A DNA stretch of 37,593 nucleotides. Source: Gammaproteobacteria bacterium. GTDB lineage: Bacteria; Pseudomonadota; Gammaproteobacteria; Ga0077554; Ga007554. The stretch spans positions 1 to 37,593 of the forward strand of contig JAGVME010000095.1 in the NCBI GenBank assembly GCA_020053945.1, read 5' to 3'. The notes below the pieces were generated by a model. It made no database searches, had not been told where the DNA came from, and saw nothing but the letters and a program-made list of their open reading frames with translations. The translations under genes were made by a program, and so were the position numbers. This document shows, one piece after another, positions 7,890 to 16,722 of the stretch; position 1 is the first letter of the stretch; the number at the start of each line of letters is the position of its first letter.

Positions 7890-7982
7890 CAGGTTGTTGA
7901 AAAAGCCCTTCCATGTTTTTTTCAACCCGCACATCCGTGTACCGCACGCAGGCTGTTGAAAATGAGATGTTCAACAGCCTGC
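7890..7982. repeat. Inverted repeats between plsY and rsgA; one overlaps the rsgA stop
   Basis: GCAGGCTGTTGAA (7948-7960) and TTCAACAGCCTGC (7970-7982) form a perfect 13-base stem with a 9-base loop. A related weaker palindrome, CAGGTTGTTGAAAAA...TTTTTTTCAACC, lies at 7890-7927. The stop codon of rsgA (7971-7973, minus strand) is inside the right arm of the perfect repeat. Position between two convergent genes suggests a bidirectional terminator; sequence similarity between the two palindromes also suggests a dispersed repeat. Confidence 0.7.
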
Positions 7983-8789
7983 TAATGCGTGGTAAGCCGT
8001 CAGGCGACGCGCATTAATTTTCCCTTCACTCACCGCTTGCAATACCCGGCAACCGGGCTCATGCTGATGTTTGCAGTCATTGAATTTGCAGGTGCCAAGA
8101 TAGGGGCGAAATTCAATGAAGGCGTGCTCGATTTGCGCGCGGTCAAAATGATGCAAACCAAATTCCTGTAGGCCCGGTGAGTCGATCAAATGGCTGTTGG
8201 CATCCAGGTGATAGAGATGCGCGGCGGTGGTGGTATGGGTCCCGGAATCCAGCGCCGTTGAAATGGCTGCAGTGCGTATCTTCACGTCAGGCAACAATGC
8301 ATTGATGATGCTGGACTTGCCCATGCCGGATTGCCCCACCAGCACACTGGTGTGCCCACCAAGATAAGGACGCAAGGCCGTCACGTCTTGCTTGGCACAC
8401 AGCGTTATCAGCGCATATCCTGTGTCACAATAAAGTTGAAGAGTTTCCAATGCCTGCTGCGTCTGCGTCACCATGTCGCTTTTGTTAAGCACGATGAGCG
8501 CCTTGGTACCCGCCACTTCTGCAGCTATCAAGCAACGGTTAAGCAATTCCTCATAAAAGCTTGGCACTGCCGCCACCACAATAATAATTTGCGTGACATT
8601 GGCGGCAATGATTTTTTCACGGAACGCATCGGAACGATACAACAATGATGTGCGTGGCATCACGGATTCGATTACGCCATGTGTTGCTTCCGTAAGCTTA
8701 ATTTGTACGTAATCACCACACGCTACACCGGTTTTTTTTCCGCGGGTGACACATGTGATAATTCTGGCGTTCGGCAACTCTATGGCCAT
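7971..8789 (-). CDS. rsgA: Ribosome small-subunit GTPase RsgA
   Basis: 272 residues from the ATG at 8789. It is a circularly permuted GTPase: an N-terminal OB fold, then G4 (NKSD), G1/Walker A (GQSGMGKSS) and G3 (DSPGL), and a C-terminal zinc finger seen as C-x5-C-x-H-x5-C (CKFNDCKHQHEPGC). It works in late maturation of the 30S subunit. The conserved N-terminus appears to begin upstream of the ATG: the in-frame codons before it read GRVTATYGRQ, as in other RsgA proteins, but no ATG, GTG or TTG occurs before the in-frame stop. The true start may thus be a rare codon or the OB fold is shortened. The stop lies within an inverted repeat. Confidence 0.93.
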   Translation of the reverse strand: MAIELPNARIITCVTRGKKTGVACGDYVQIKLTEATHGVIESVMPRTSLLYRSDAFREKIIAANVTQIIIVVAAVPSFYEELLNRCLIAAEVAGTKALIVLNKSDMVTQTQQALETLQLYCDTGYALITLCAKQDVTALRPYLGGHTSVLVGQSGMGKSSIINALLPDVKIRTAAISTALDSGTHTTTAAHLYHLDANSHLIDSPGLQEFGLHHFDRAQIEHAFIEFRPYLGTCKFNDCKHQHEPGCRVLQAVSEGKINARRLTAYHALAGC

Positions 8790-9039
8790 TTGCCGTCCAT
8801 AAGTGGCAGTGACCCGACCTAATAACAGTGGGGGTGATGTGTTAATTATACAGTACCCCTATTGGTGGCAAATCGCCCAGCACTGGGTCGCTGAGGGCGC
8901 TAAAAATGTGGACTTGGTCAGCGCATATGCCCATAATCAATCCTATAAATGAACTTTGTATCTTTGGGAGTGTAGCATGGGGATTTACTCTACCGTGTTA
9001 CATTGCACAATTTCCACACTGTGACTAGGGTTGAACATC

Positions 9040-9435
9040 ATGGATGATAACCAAGGCCAGTCAGTATCAGCTAGCTTGCTCAGCCTGACATATGTGATTT
9101 ATGGGCTGCACGCGTTTAGTGCAATCGGGGGGATATTAAGTCCGGCATTTGTGGTCACAGCCTTTGTTAGCGGATGGCCATCTATCATCGCCGTGATCAT
9201 TAATTATGTGAAGCGTGAGGACACGCGTGGCACCTATCTCGAATCCCATTTTCGTTGGCAGATTCGCACCTTTTGGTTTGCTTTGCTGTTGGTAATTATC
9301 GCAATACTGTTCGCGGTGACTTTCGTGGGTATTCCTATCGCACTCGTTATTGCATGGTTTGCTGGTCTGTGGGTGCTTTACAGGATCGCGCGTGGCTTGC
9401 TCAGGCTCCGCGATGACAAGTCCATGCCACTGTGA
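9040..9435 (+). CDS. DUF4870-like small membrane protein
   Basis: 131 residues from the ATG at 9040 (MDDNQGQ), preceded by TAGGG; an in-frame TTG at 9031 is less likely. Hydrophobic segments are visible around residues 14-30, 36-52, 75-95 and 97-115, with a short basic-acidic loop containing NYVKREDTRGTYLESHFRWQIRTFW. The W-Q-x-R-T-FW segment after an 'ES H' turn is typical of the DUF4870/Tic20-like membrane proteins. Function unknown. It is convergent with regA; nothing shows that it belongs to that regulon. The 250 bases before it contain no gene that I can recognise. Confidence 0.7.
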   Translation: MDDNQGQSVSASLLSLTYVIYGLHAFSAIGGILSPAFVVTAFVSGWPSIIAVIINYVKREDTRGTYLESHFRWQIRTFWFALLLVIIAILFAVTFVGIPIALVIAWFAGLWVLYRIARGLLRLRDDKSMPL

Positions 9436-9521
9436 GCACCGCACTTATTTCCAATGCAGCAATCGGGTGCCGTCGCTGGGAGTAACGCCGCGAGCGATTA
9501 CCGAAGATGTGGGGCGACAAT

Positions 9522-10082
9522 TCATCGACGCGCCGGGCGTTTTAGTAGTTTACGTTGCAAGGTTCGCCGATGCATTCCCAGCCTGCGGGCGGTAGCAGAA
9601 ATATTACTCTGGCATTCCAGCAATACCTTCTGAATATGCTCCCACTCCAACCGGTCAACCGAGAGCGGTGCATTGGCCACGGGCATGCCGGCATCACCTG
9701 CTGTGCTGCGAAACGCCTGAACAATTTCATCGGCATCCGCCGGTTTGGTCAGGTAATGAATCGCGCCAAGCTTGATGGCTTCAACAGCCGTGGCGATGCT
9801 GGCATAACCGGTGAGCACCACAATCCGCGTGTGGCCATCAAGCGCCGTGAGTTTTTCCACCAGCACCAGGCCAGATGGCCCCGGCATTTTCAGGTCAACC
9901 ACAGCATATTCCGGCGGATCTTGTGTGGCCAGATGCAATGCGGCGTCCACATGATGCGCCACACTCACCATAAATCCGCGCCTGGTCAGTGCCGCAGATA
10001 ACACCTGGCAGAACACCACATCGTCATCCACCAGCAACAGGCTGGGACGATAATCCAGGGACTCGTCAATATTTTCGCTCAT
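9522..10082 (-). CDS. regA: Redox response regulator RegA/PrrA/ActR family
   Basis: 186 residues. A receiver domain with acidic pocket DDD (19-21), phospho-acceptor Asp63 in VVDLKMPGPSG, Thr91 and Lys113, followed by a short linker and a C-terminal Fis-type helix-turn-helix (NISATARRLGMHRRTLQRKL). This two-part layout without an AAA+ domain is that of RegA/PrrA/ActR/RoxR, global regulators that switch respiratory and redox genes in response to oxygen and quinone state. It starts 13 bases after the regB stop and is clearly its partner. Confidence 0.92.
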   Translation of the reverse strand: MSENIDESLDYRPSLLLVDDDVVFCQVLSAALTRRGFMVSVAHHVDAALHLATQDPPEYAVVDLKMPGPSGLVLVEKLTALDGHTRIVVLTGYASIATAVEAIKLGAIHYLTKPADADEIVQAFRSTAGDAGMPVANAPLSVDRLEWEHIQKVLLECQSNISATARRLGMHRRTLQRKLLKRPARR

Positions 10083-10095
10083 GGCACCGCATCAA

Positions 10096-11385
10096 TCATG
10101 GCATCAACTGCGCAAGCGGCAACACAACATACGTGCACGCACCGCCCCCTTCGCGGTTACTCAATTGCACGCTACCGCCGAAACGACCGAGCGTGGCGTG
10201 CGCGAGAAACAAACCTAACCCCAATCCTCCTGCGCCAATTTCATCTGACACTTTAGTGGTGAATAACATCTGCCCGGCGCGCGCCTGGATCATGGGGGTG
10301 AGGCCCGCACCACGATCACAAATTTCAATACGCAATTCATTAGCGCTCCACTGCGCATCAATCGTCACTTTTTCCGGTGAAGCATCTGCCGCGTTATTCA
10401 AAATGTTCATGATCGCCTGGGACAAGGTTTGGTCTCCGACAATTGACGGCGCGGGGTGAACACCGTGCGCATGATATTGTACGACCACCGCCGGCCGCAT
10501 CGCCTGCCATTGTTGCAGAATATTTCGCAGATAATCGTCCAGCGCAACGCGCTGCCCCGACTCGGCGCGCACCTGCCCGGCCGATGCCGCCATGGCCGAT
10601 AAAATATTTTTGCAGCGCATCAACTGATCACGCAAGATGATCAGTTTGTCACGCACGTCCGGCATAGTAGCAAACTCCTGCTGCATCTCCCGCGTCAGCA
10701 CTGCCATGGTCGCCAGCGGCGTGCCCAACTCATGCGCCGCGCCTGTTGCCAGCGTACCCAACGCCACCAGACGCTCATCACGTAATGCGTTTTCGCGTGC
10801 CTGCGCCAGGGCACGGTCACGCTCACGCAACGTATTGCCCATTTTCCTCACAAAATAGGTGATCAATCCCACGCTCAATACAAAGTTGAACCACATGCCC
10901 AACACATGCAAGGCAAAATCACCCGCAACATGCGGCGCCGGACTCTGTGACAAGGGCACATAAAAAACCATCAGCAATGAATAACAGGCCACTGTAATCG
11001 CCGCCATCGCCCATGAATAACGCCCCGGCAACGCGGTGACGGCAATGGTGAGCGGTAACAACAGCAGCGACACAAACGGATTTGCCGAGCCACCCGCCAG
11101 ATACAATAACCCCGTCAACACCGCCACATCCAACAACAAGTGGCCGAACAACTCCGCCTCCGCTACCGGTTGTGGCAACCTGAGACGCCACCAGGTCAGC
11201 GCATTCAGCATTGCATACGCCGTGATGATGGCTGCAATGGCGGAAAAGGGTAATGCCATGTCCAGCGCTGTGCCCGCCACCCACACCGCCAACACCTGTC
11301 CGGCGATAAATACGCCCCGCAACATCACCAGGCGCCGTAGATTTAGCACCGAAGAGTCAGGGGCGGGGGGAGAGGTTGTCAACAT
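10096..11385 (-). CDS. regB: Redox sensor histidine kinase RegB/PrrB family
   Basis: 429 residues. About six N-terminal membrane helices (residues 20-180) precede the kinase core. The loop GGSANPF (98-104) fits the GGxxNPF quinone-binding signature of RegB. His218 in AAHELGTPL is the phosphorylation site, and Cys258 lies 40 residues later, the same distance as between His225 and redox-active Cys265 of Rhodobacter capsulatus RegB. The ATPase domain shows NNAADASP, CDRGAGL and GGLGLGLFLA. It phosphorylates RegA when the quinone pool is reduced. It is the first gene of the regB-regA operon and is divergent from an outer-membrane protein gene. Confidence 0.93.
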   Translation of the reverse strand: MLTTSPPAPDSSVLNLRRLVMLRGVFIAGQVLAVWVAGTALDMALPFSAIAAIITAYAMLNALTWWRLRLPQPVAEAELFGHLLLDVAVLTGLLYLAGGSANPFVSLLLLPLTIAVTALPGRYSWAMAAITVACYSLLMVFYVPLSQSPAPHVAGDFALHVLGMWFNFVLSVGLITYFVRKMGNTLRERDRALAQARENALRDERLVALGTLATGAAHELGTPLATMAVLTREMQQEFATMPDVRDKLIILRDQLMRCKNILSAMAASAGQVRAESGQRVALDDYLRNILQQWQAMRPAVVVQYHAHGVHPAPSIVGDQTLSQAIMNILNNAADASPEKVTIDAQWSANELRIEICDRGAGLTPMIQARAGQMLFTTKVSDEIGAGGLGLGLFLAHATLGRFGGSVQLSNREGGGACTYVVLPLAQLMP

Positions 11386-11422
11386 ACCGATAGAGTGCCC
11401 GATTTTAGAGGATGCGCAAGGT

Positions 11423-11437
11423 GCGGCATCATGTCAC
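11423..11437. promoter_or_regulatory. Candidate RegA-type binding site between regB and the outer-membrane protein gene
   Basis: GCGGC-ATCAT-GTCAC is one base away from the GCGNC-N5-GNCGC pattern described for PrrA/RegA sites. It lies in the 123-base gap between two divergent genes, so it could serve regB, the barrel gene, or both. A single degenerate match in a short gap can occur by chance. Confidence 0.3.
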
Positions 11438-11508
11438 ATTTCCACGCTCGGTAAGCGCCTGTAACATCATAACTCATATTTTAACCTGATGATCCACGGA
11501 GTAACCCT

Positions 11509-12513
11509 ATGCACAAATCACTTTTCCTTGCGGCCGGTGTATGGCTGGCAAGCGTTGCGCCTTTAGCCTACGCCAGTTGTGCCGCATCCACCTGTTTTCT
11601 GGTCACCGGCACCCAGGACGGCATCGCCAATCCCGGGCAAGTTATTATAGATCTGTCTTACCGCTACATCACTATGGACCGCGCCCAGCAAGGCAGCAGC
11701 AGCGCTAACGAAGCGCTTACCGCAGGCATCGACTTTGCGAGCGGTGAAATTGAAGCTGATCATCATCGTGAGCTACGCACCACCAATGAATTGGCGCAGC
11801 TCGACATCAGTTATGGACTCACCCCCAAATTTGCCCTGTCCTTCAGCATTCCCTTCATGAACAACCGCTATCATGAACATGACATCCTTGCCAATCACCC
11901 GCCAGCCGGGCCACACGAACACTACGCCAGCGAACGCATCTCCGGTATGGGTGATCTACGCCTGACGGGAAAATATGCCGCGCATATCAGTATCAGGCAT
12001 TTGCTGGTCGTCGGACTCGGCGTCAAGGCGCCGACCGGCGAATACAAGCTGCGCAACAGTAGGGGCGACATCAATGAACCTACCCTGATGCCCGGCAGCG
12101 GCACGTGGGATGGGCTGTTCTCCCTGCATTATGCTTATCAAATCCGGCCCCATAAATGGGATATATTCATCGCGAGCGCCTATCAACTCGCCACGGCCAA
12201 TGATCTCAAATATAAAATGGGTGATACGCGGCTATTCAATGCTGGCACAAATTATAATTTTATAATGCATGAGAAGGATTTCACCGCCAGCTTGCAAATT
12301 AACCTGCGCCAAGCGCCGCGCGATAAATTCCACGGCCAAGAGGTGCCCAACACGGGCGGTACCTGGGTTTATCTTACGCCCGGCATAACCGCGCATGCTA
12401 CCCCCAGCATTGCGCTGTATACCCATTTGCAATTGCCGCTTTATCAGAGTGTCAACGACGCTAATCTGGTGCCCAGCTATGGTTTGATTGTGGGCTTGTC
12501 ATATGGTTTTTAG
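11509..12513 (+). CDS. Exported outer-membrane beta-barrel protein (phenol-degradation MetA-like/transporter fold)
   Basis: 334 residues. A clear signal peptide (MHKSLFLAAGVWLASVAPLAYA) probably cleaves after residue 22. The mature protein has alternating hydrophobic strands with phrases such as ELAQLDISYGLTPKFALSFSIPF, GMGDLRLTGKY and GVKAPTGEYKL, and it ends in aromatic SYGF, as outer-membrane barrels do. The pattern resembles the MetA phenol-degradation/transporter barrel family, but the substrate cannot be told. Two cysteines lie just after the predicted cleavage site. Ribosome site CGGAG precedes the ATG. It is divergent from regB, so redox control is possible but not shown. Confidence 0.7.
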   Translation: MHKSLFLAAGVWLASVAPLAYASCAASTCFLVTGTQDGIANPGQVIIDLSYRYITMDRAQQGSSSANEALTAGIDFASGEIEADHHRELRTTNELAQLDISYGLTPKFALSFSIPFMNNRYHEHDILANHPPAGPHEHYASERISGMGDLRLTGKYAAHISIRHLLVVGLGVKAPTGEYKLRNSRGDINEPTLMPGSGTWDGLFSLHYAYQIRPHKWDIFIASAYQLATANDLKYKMGDTRLFNAGTNYNFIMHEKDFTASLQINLRQAPRDKFHGQEVPNTGGTWVYLTPGITAHATPSIALYTHLQLPLYQSVNDANLVPSYGLIVGLSYGF

Positions 12514-12650
12514 CGGGTTGCGGCGCCCCACACTGGCGGAATGCCTGATATAATAATCGGGTAAGCGGGGCAGTATGACATTGGTGTGAAGCGTGCCGGA
12601 ATATTTTCCAATTCAGGGGGCTGGGCTCAGCCATGGACAAGATAGATTTT

Positions 12651-12678
12651 TTGCGCGCGTCTTTTTGCCTCGTATACT
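12651..12678 (+). promoter_or_regulatory. Sigma-70-like promoter before ruvC
   Basis: TTGCGC (12651-12656) and TATACT (12673-12678) are 16 bases apart and point toward ruvC, whose start is about 80 bases downstream. The match is fair rather than strong. The rest of the 246-base gap before ruvC contains another TATAAT (12549-12554) with no -35 partner and no recognisable gene. Confidence 0.4.
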
Positions 12679-12759
12679 CCAGTCATTCGCCCACTCAAAG
12701 GCAATTCTGGGGGCTTAAGTCGCCAAGCAAACAAATGGGGCGAATAATCAAAATACTTA

Positions 12760-13329
12760 ATGAACAGACTCGAACCTTTTGAAACGCTCCGCATTCTCGG
12801 CATAGATCCCGGCTCGCGTATCACGGGTTTTGGCATCATTGATGCACAAGGTAGCCGGATGCGGTATGTCACCAGCGGATGTGTGCGCATGCAAAATAAT
12901 GATGCATTGCCGGAGCGCCTCAAAACCATTTATGAAGGTATCCGTGACATTGTTGAGCTGCATAAACCCCAGGTGATAGTAATTGAGCAGGTGTTCATGA
13001 AGATCAATGTCAATTCTGCGCTTAAGTTGGGGCAGGCGCGTGGGGCGGCAATTTGCGCGGGCGTGATGCAATCGTTGCCCGTTTATGAATATACGCCCAC
13101 ACAAATCAAACAGGCCATTGTCGGGAAAGGCAATGCCGCAAAAGCCCAAGTGCAGCACATGGTGGTGGCGCTGCTCAAATTAAAAGGCGTGCCCCAAGCG
13201 GATGCGGCGGATGCGTTGGCCTGCGCGTTATGCCATAACCACACGCATCAGACCTTGCGGCACATAAATAAATCAGCTTCCACCTCATTAGTACGGGTAC
13301 GGGGTATGCGCAGGGGGCGCTTGCGATGA
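12760..13329 (+). CDS. ruvC: Holliday junction endonuclease RuvC
   Basis: 189 residues. The four catalytic acids correspond to Asp16 (RILGIDPGSR), Glu76 (VIVIEQVF), Asp148 and Asp151 (QADAADALACA), equivalent to D7, E66, D138 and D141 of the E. coli protein. It cuts Holliday junctions after branch migration by RuvAB. The N-terminus is nine residues longer than E. coli because the first ATG is at 12760; no clear ribosome site is visible. Its stop overlaps the ruvA start (ATGA), so the two are translationally coupled. Confidence 0.96.
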   Translation: MNRLEPFETLRILGIDPGSRITGFGIIDAQGSRMRYVTSGCVRMQNNDALPERLKTIYEGIRDIVELHKPQVIVIEQVFMKINVNSALKLGQARGAAICAGVMQSLPVYEYTPTQIKQAIVGKGNAAKAQVQHMVVALLKLKGVPQADAADALACALCHNHTHQTLRHINKSASTSLVRVRGMRRGRLR

Positions 13330-13931
13330 TCGGACGTTTGCATGGCGTATTGACCTGGAAACAGGCGCCGCATTTGTTGCTTGATGTGCAGGGTGTGGGA
13401 TATGAAATTGAAGCGCCCATGACCACCTTTTATGAGTTGCCCCCCGTGGGCAGTGAGATTACGCTACATACGCATTTGACAGTGCGTGAAGATGCGCATT
13501 TGTTGTTTGGTTTTGCCACTGAACGTGAGCGTGTTTTGTTCCGGCAATTACTGAAGGTGAATGGTATCGGCGCCAAAATGGCATTGACTATTTTATCAGG
13601 TATTGCGGCAGATGCTTTTGCGCGTTGTGTGCGTGATAACGACATTGCTACCTTGGTGCGTTTGCCTGGTGTAGGCAAAAAGACTGCTGAACGGTTGATT
13701 ATCGAAATGCGCGATAAAGTGCCAGGCAAAGGCCCGCTAACAGAAATGCTGGCTGCAGGCGTTGCTCTGGTTGGGAACAGTGCCGATGTTCCGGTAAATG
13801 ACGCGGTCAGTGCGTTGGTCTCATTAGGCTATAAACCTCCAGAGGCCAGCCGCATGGTGCAGGGCGTCAATGCGATGGGGCTAACGAGTGAAGAAATTAT
13901 ACGGCGTGCGCTACAGGCCGCGGCCAGGTAG
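13326..13931 (+). CDS. ruvA: Holliday junction branch-migration protein RuvA
   Basis: 201 residues. An N-terminal OB-fold domain starting MIGRLHGVL, two helix-hairpin-helix motifs (LLKVNGIGAKMALTIL and LVRLPGVGKKTAERLIIEM) that bind the junction, and a C-terminal three-helix domain (VNDAVSALVSLGYKP...) that contacts RuvB. RuvA tetramers hold the junction in a square-planar form. The start overlaps ruvC by four bases. Unusually for this group ruvB does not follow; a nitroreductase gene starts 37 bases later. Confidence 0.97.
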   Translation: MIGRLHGVLTWKQAPHLLLDVQGVGYEIEAPMTTFYELPPVGSEITLHTHLTVREDAHLLFGFATERERVLFRQLLKVNGIGAKMALTILSGIAADAFARCVRDNDIATLVRLPGVGKKTAERLIIEMRDKVPGKGPLTEMLAAGVALVGNSADVPVNDAVSALVSLGYKPPEASRMVQGVNAMGLTSEEIIRRALQAAAR

Positions 13932-13968
13932 TCTATCAATATAAGCTATAAAGATTGAGACGGGATCA

Positions 13969-14571
13969 ATGGAAGTAAAGCATGCTATAGAAACGCGCCG
14001 CTCAGTGAAAATGTATGATGCGAATCATCGTATGAGTGAAGATGAAATACGCCACCTGCTGGAATACACCCTGTTGTCACCCACCGCATTCAATATCCAG
14101 CACTGGCGGTTTGTGGCGGTGCGCGATGCGGCGATGCGTGCGGAAATCCGCAAGCTGTCGTGGAATCAGGCGCAAGTCACGGATGCTTCGCTGCTGCTGG
14201 TGTTGTGCATGGACTTGAAGGCCTGGGACAAATCCCCGCAACGCTATTGGCGTAACGCGCCACAACACGTGCAAGACCATATGGTCGCGGGCATCCGCGA
14301 CTATTACACGGGCAACGAACAGGCGCAGCGCGACGAAGGCATGCGCTCTTGTTCATTTGCCGCCATGGCTCTCATGCTGCTCGCCAAAGATATGGGATAT
14401 GATTCTTGTCCGATGGATGGTTTTGATTTTGAAGGGGTTGCCAGGCTCATACACCTGCCTGCCGATCACGCGATTTGCATGATGCTTACCGTAGGTAAGC
14501 GGGTGCAGGAACCGCGTCCACGCGGTGGACAATTGCCGCTTGGCGAAGTATTTTTTACTGACCATTTTTAG
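13969..14571 (+). CDS. Nitroreductase family protein
   Basis: 200 residues. It begins MEVKHAIETRRSVKMYD, the FMN-binding arginine/serine signature of nitroreductases, and continues with LLSPTAFNIQHWRFV, another FMN contact, and a central helix with FAAMALMLLAKDMGYDSCPMDGFD. Such enzymes are flavin-dependent NAD(P)H oxidoreductases acting on nitro compounds, quinones or enones; the substrate cannot be read from the sequence. It is cytoplasmic and starts 37 bases after ruvA, so it may be co-transcribed with ruvCA. A GGGAT ribosome site precedes the ATG. Confidence 0.9.
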   Translation: MEVKHAIETRRSVKMYDANHRMSEDEIRHLLEYTLLSPTAFNIQHWRFVAVRDAAMRAEIRKLSWNQAQVTDASLLLVLCMDLKAWDKSPQRYWRNAPQHVQDHMVAGIRDYYTGNEQAQRDEGMRSCSFAAMALMLLAKDMGYDSCPMDGFDFEGVARLIHLPADHAICMMLTVGKRVQEPRPRGGQLPLGEVFFTDHF

Positions 14572-14642
14572 CGGATGAATGGTTGAAGTTCTTGGAAATG
14601 AGGTATAGGCTAATATTTTCCCTACCCACAAGGATCGCCCCC

Positions 14643-14924
14643 ATGAAAAAGTTGATTACCGCCGCTGCCCTGTCTCTATTCGTTGCCTTTACCGCCAGCC
14701 CCGCCTGGTCATGCAGTATGGTCGGTCCCAATACCCATATCGGCGTGGTGACTGATGTTAACGCCGGCGCCAATACCTTTACCATGATGGATGCGGAAAC
14801 CCAGCACCCCATCACTTTTGTCACTACCCCGGAATTGCTGAAAGGCATTCGCAAGAATCAGCAGATCACCGTTACTTTCCAGAAAACTGGCAAGAATCTT
14901 ACCGCTAAAACTATTCAGCTGTAA
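14643..14924 (+). CDS. Small exported protein of unknown function
   Basis: 93 residues from the ATG at 14643, which has an AAGGAT ribosome site and begins a signal peptide (MKKLITAAALSLFVAFTASPAWS) likely cut near residue 23. The mature part is about 70 residues with a repeated strand pattern (IGVVTDVNAGANTFTMMD, ITFVTT, QQITVTFQKTG, LTAKTIQL) that resembles small OB-like periplasmic domains such as DUF5666/DUF1344, but I cannot place it firmly. One cysteine remains directly at the new N-terminus; there is no proper lipobox. A strong hairpin terminator follows. Confidence 0.7.
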   Translation: MKKLITAAALSLFVAFTASPAWSCSMVGPNTHIGVVTDVNAGANTFTMMDAETQHPITFVTTPELLKGIRKNQQITVTFQKTGKNLTAKTIQL

Positions 14925-14955
14925 TTCGCGCGTAATTCCCCCTCGAATTTTATTC

Positions 14956-14988
14956 CCCCGCAGATTGCTGCGGGGTATTTCTATTTTT
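14956..14988 (+). terminator. Rho-independent terminator after the small exported protein
   Basis: A perfect 8-base GC-rich stem, CCCCGCAG-ATTG-CTGCGGGG (14956-14975), is followed by TATTTCTATTTTT. It lies between convergent genes; the T-rich tail covers the last codons of nadB. In the other direction an A-rich stretch means the hairpin could also help end nadB transcripts. Confidence 0.8.
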
Positions 14989-16678
14989 CGCCGGCATAAT
15001 TCGCTGGCTTTAACACGGTGTTTACCGGCGGACTATTGTTATCAGACGCCGGGTAGTTCAGCGTGTAATGCAGGCCACGGCTTTCTTTGCGCCGCATGGC
15101 GGAGCGTATGATGAGATCCGCCACCAGCGCCAGGTTGCGCAACTCAATTAAATCGTTAGTGACGCGGAAATGGCCGTAATATTCATTGATTTCCCGCAGC
15201 AGTAAATCCACACGGCTTTTGGCGCGTTCCAGGCGCTTGTCGGTGCGTACAATGCCTACGTAGTCCCACATGAAACGGCGCACTTCATCCCAGTTGTGCG
15301 CCACCACCACATCTTCGTCGGAATCGGTGACGCGGCTTTCATCCCATGCAGGTAACGATGGCGGTGCGGCAGTGTGCGCCAACTGTTGTTGAATATCTTC
15401 GCTGGCAGTCTTGCCGAATACAAGACACTCCAGCAGCGAGTTGCTGGCCATGCGGTTGGCGCCGTGCAAGCCGGTGAAAGCGGTTTCGCCAATCGCGTAC
15501 AGCCCTTCAATATCGGTGCGGCCGTGCTTGTCCGTCATCACGCCGCCGCAGGTGTAGTGCGCCGCCGGTACCACCGGAATCGGTTCTTTGACCATGTCGT
15601 ACCCCAGCTCCAGGCAACGTGCCTGAATGTTGGGAAAATGCTGTTTGATAAAGCGTGCGGATTTATGGCTGATATCGAGTAACACGTAATCACTGCCGGT
15701 ACGTTTCATTTCATGGTCAATGGCGCGTGCCACGATGTCACGTGGCGCGAGTTCACTGCGCGCGTCGAACTTGTGCATGAATGGACTGCCATCCGGCAGC
15801 AACAATTTACCGCCTTCGCCGCGCACCGCTTCGGTGATCAGGAATGATTTGGCCTTGGGGTGGTATAAGCATGTGGGATGGAATTGTACAAATTCCATAT
15901 TCGCCACCCGGCACCCGGCGCGCCAGGCCATGGCGATGCCATCACCCGTGGCGACATCGGGATTACTGGTGTAAAGATACACTTTGCCCGCACCGCCAGT
16001 CGCCAGCACCACAAAGCGGGCGCTGAACGCCTGCACGCGATGGGTTTGGCGATTAAGCGCGTACACGCCCACGCACCTGTTAATATCAAGCCCCAGCTTG
16101 CGCCCTGTGATCAGGTCAATGGCAATGTGGTGTTCGAACAAGCGGATGTTGGTATGGTGCCGCGCCTGTTGTTCAAGCGTTGTTTCCACGGCACGGCCCG
16201 TGGCGTCTTCCGCATGGATGACGCGGCGATGGCTGTGCCCGCCCTCACGGGTCAGATGATAATCAGAGCGACCCTGGGCGGTGGCTTGACGGGTAAAAGG
16301 CACGCCACAATCAATCAGCCATTGCACGGCCTCGCGGCCATGTTCGACGACAAAGCGCACCACGTCTTCGTCGCACAGGCCCGCGCCCGCGTCCAAGGTG
16401 TCGGCAATATGCGATTGGATAGAGTCGCGTTTATCCAGCACGGCGGAAATGCCGCCCTGGGCGTACAACGTGGCGCCTTCAGTGAGTGGGCCTTTGGTCA
16501 TCAGGCAGATACGCGCTTGCGGCGCCAGATGCAGCGCCAGGCTCAGCCCTGCCGCACCGCCACCAATAACAATCACATCAAATGATGTATCGGGGGTGGG
16601 ATGATTTTCTGCATCCTTTAATATAGCTGAGATAAGTCGAGACATAATTGGGTTGGCAAGCTCATGATTTAGGGGCAT
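14981..16678 (-). CDS. nadB: L-aspartate oxidase
   Basis: 565 residues from 16678; a second in-frame ATG at 16645 (MSRLIS) is a possible shorter start. The FAD-binding fold begins [18 protein letters not shown], followed by [31 protein letters not shown], the active-site [12 protein letters not shown] and THEGMAGE-like region ([26 protein letters not shown]), and a C-terminal helical domain with [15 protein letters not shown]. It oxidises L-aspartate to iminoaspartate, which NadA (5028-6131) turns into quinolinate. It is divergent from rpoE, the same arrangement as in E. coli and many other Gammaproteobacteria. Confidence 0.97.
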   Translation of the reverse strand: MPLNHELANPIMSRLISAILKDAENHPTPDTSFDVIVIGGGAAGLSLALHLAPQARICLMTKGPLTEGATLYAQGGISAVLDKRDSIQSHIADTLDAGAGLCDEDVVRFVVEHGREAVQWLIDCGVPFTRQATAQGRSDYHLTREGGHSHRRVIHAEDATGRAVETTLEQQARHHTNIRLFEHHIAIDLITGRKLGLDINRCVGVYALNRQTHRVQAFSARFVVLATGGAGKVYLYTSNPDVATGDGIAMAWRAGCRVANMEFVQFHPTCLYHPKAKSFLITEAVRGEGGKLLLPDGSPFMHKFDARSELAPRDIVARAIDHEMKRTGSDYVLLDISHKSARFIKQHFPNIQARCLELGYDMVKEPIPVVPAAHYTCGGVMTDKHGRTDIEGLYAIGETAFTGLHGANRMASNSLLECLVFGKTASEDIQQQLAHTAAPPSLPAWDESRVTDSDEDVVVAHNWDEVRRFMWDYVGIVRTDKRLERAKSRVDLLLREINEYYGHFRVTNDLIELRNLALVADLIIRSAMRRKESRGLHYTLNYPASDNNSPPVNTVLKPANYAGEK

Positions 16679-16722
16679 AATCCGCTGTGAATAGGATTGA
16701 GCCGTGATTATGCTAACGTTGG

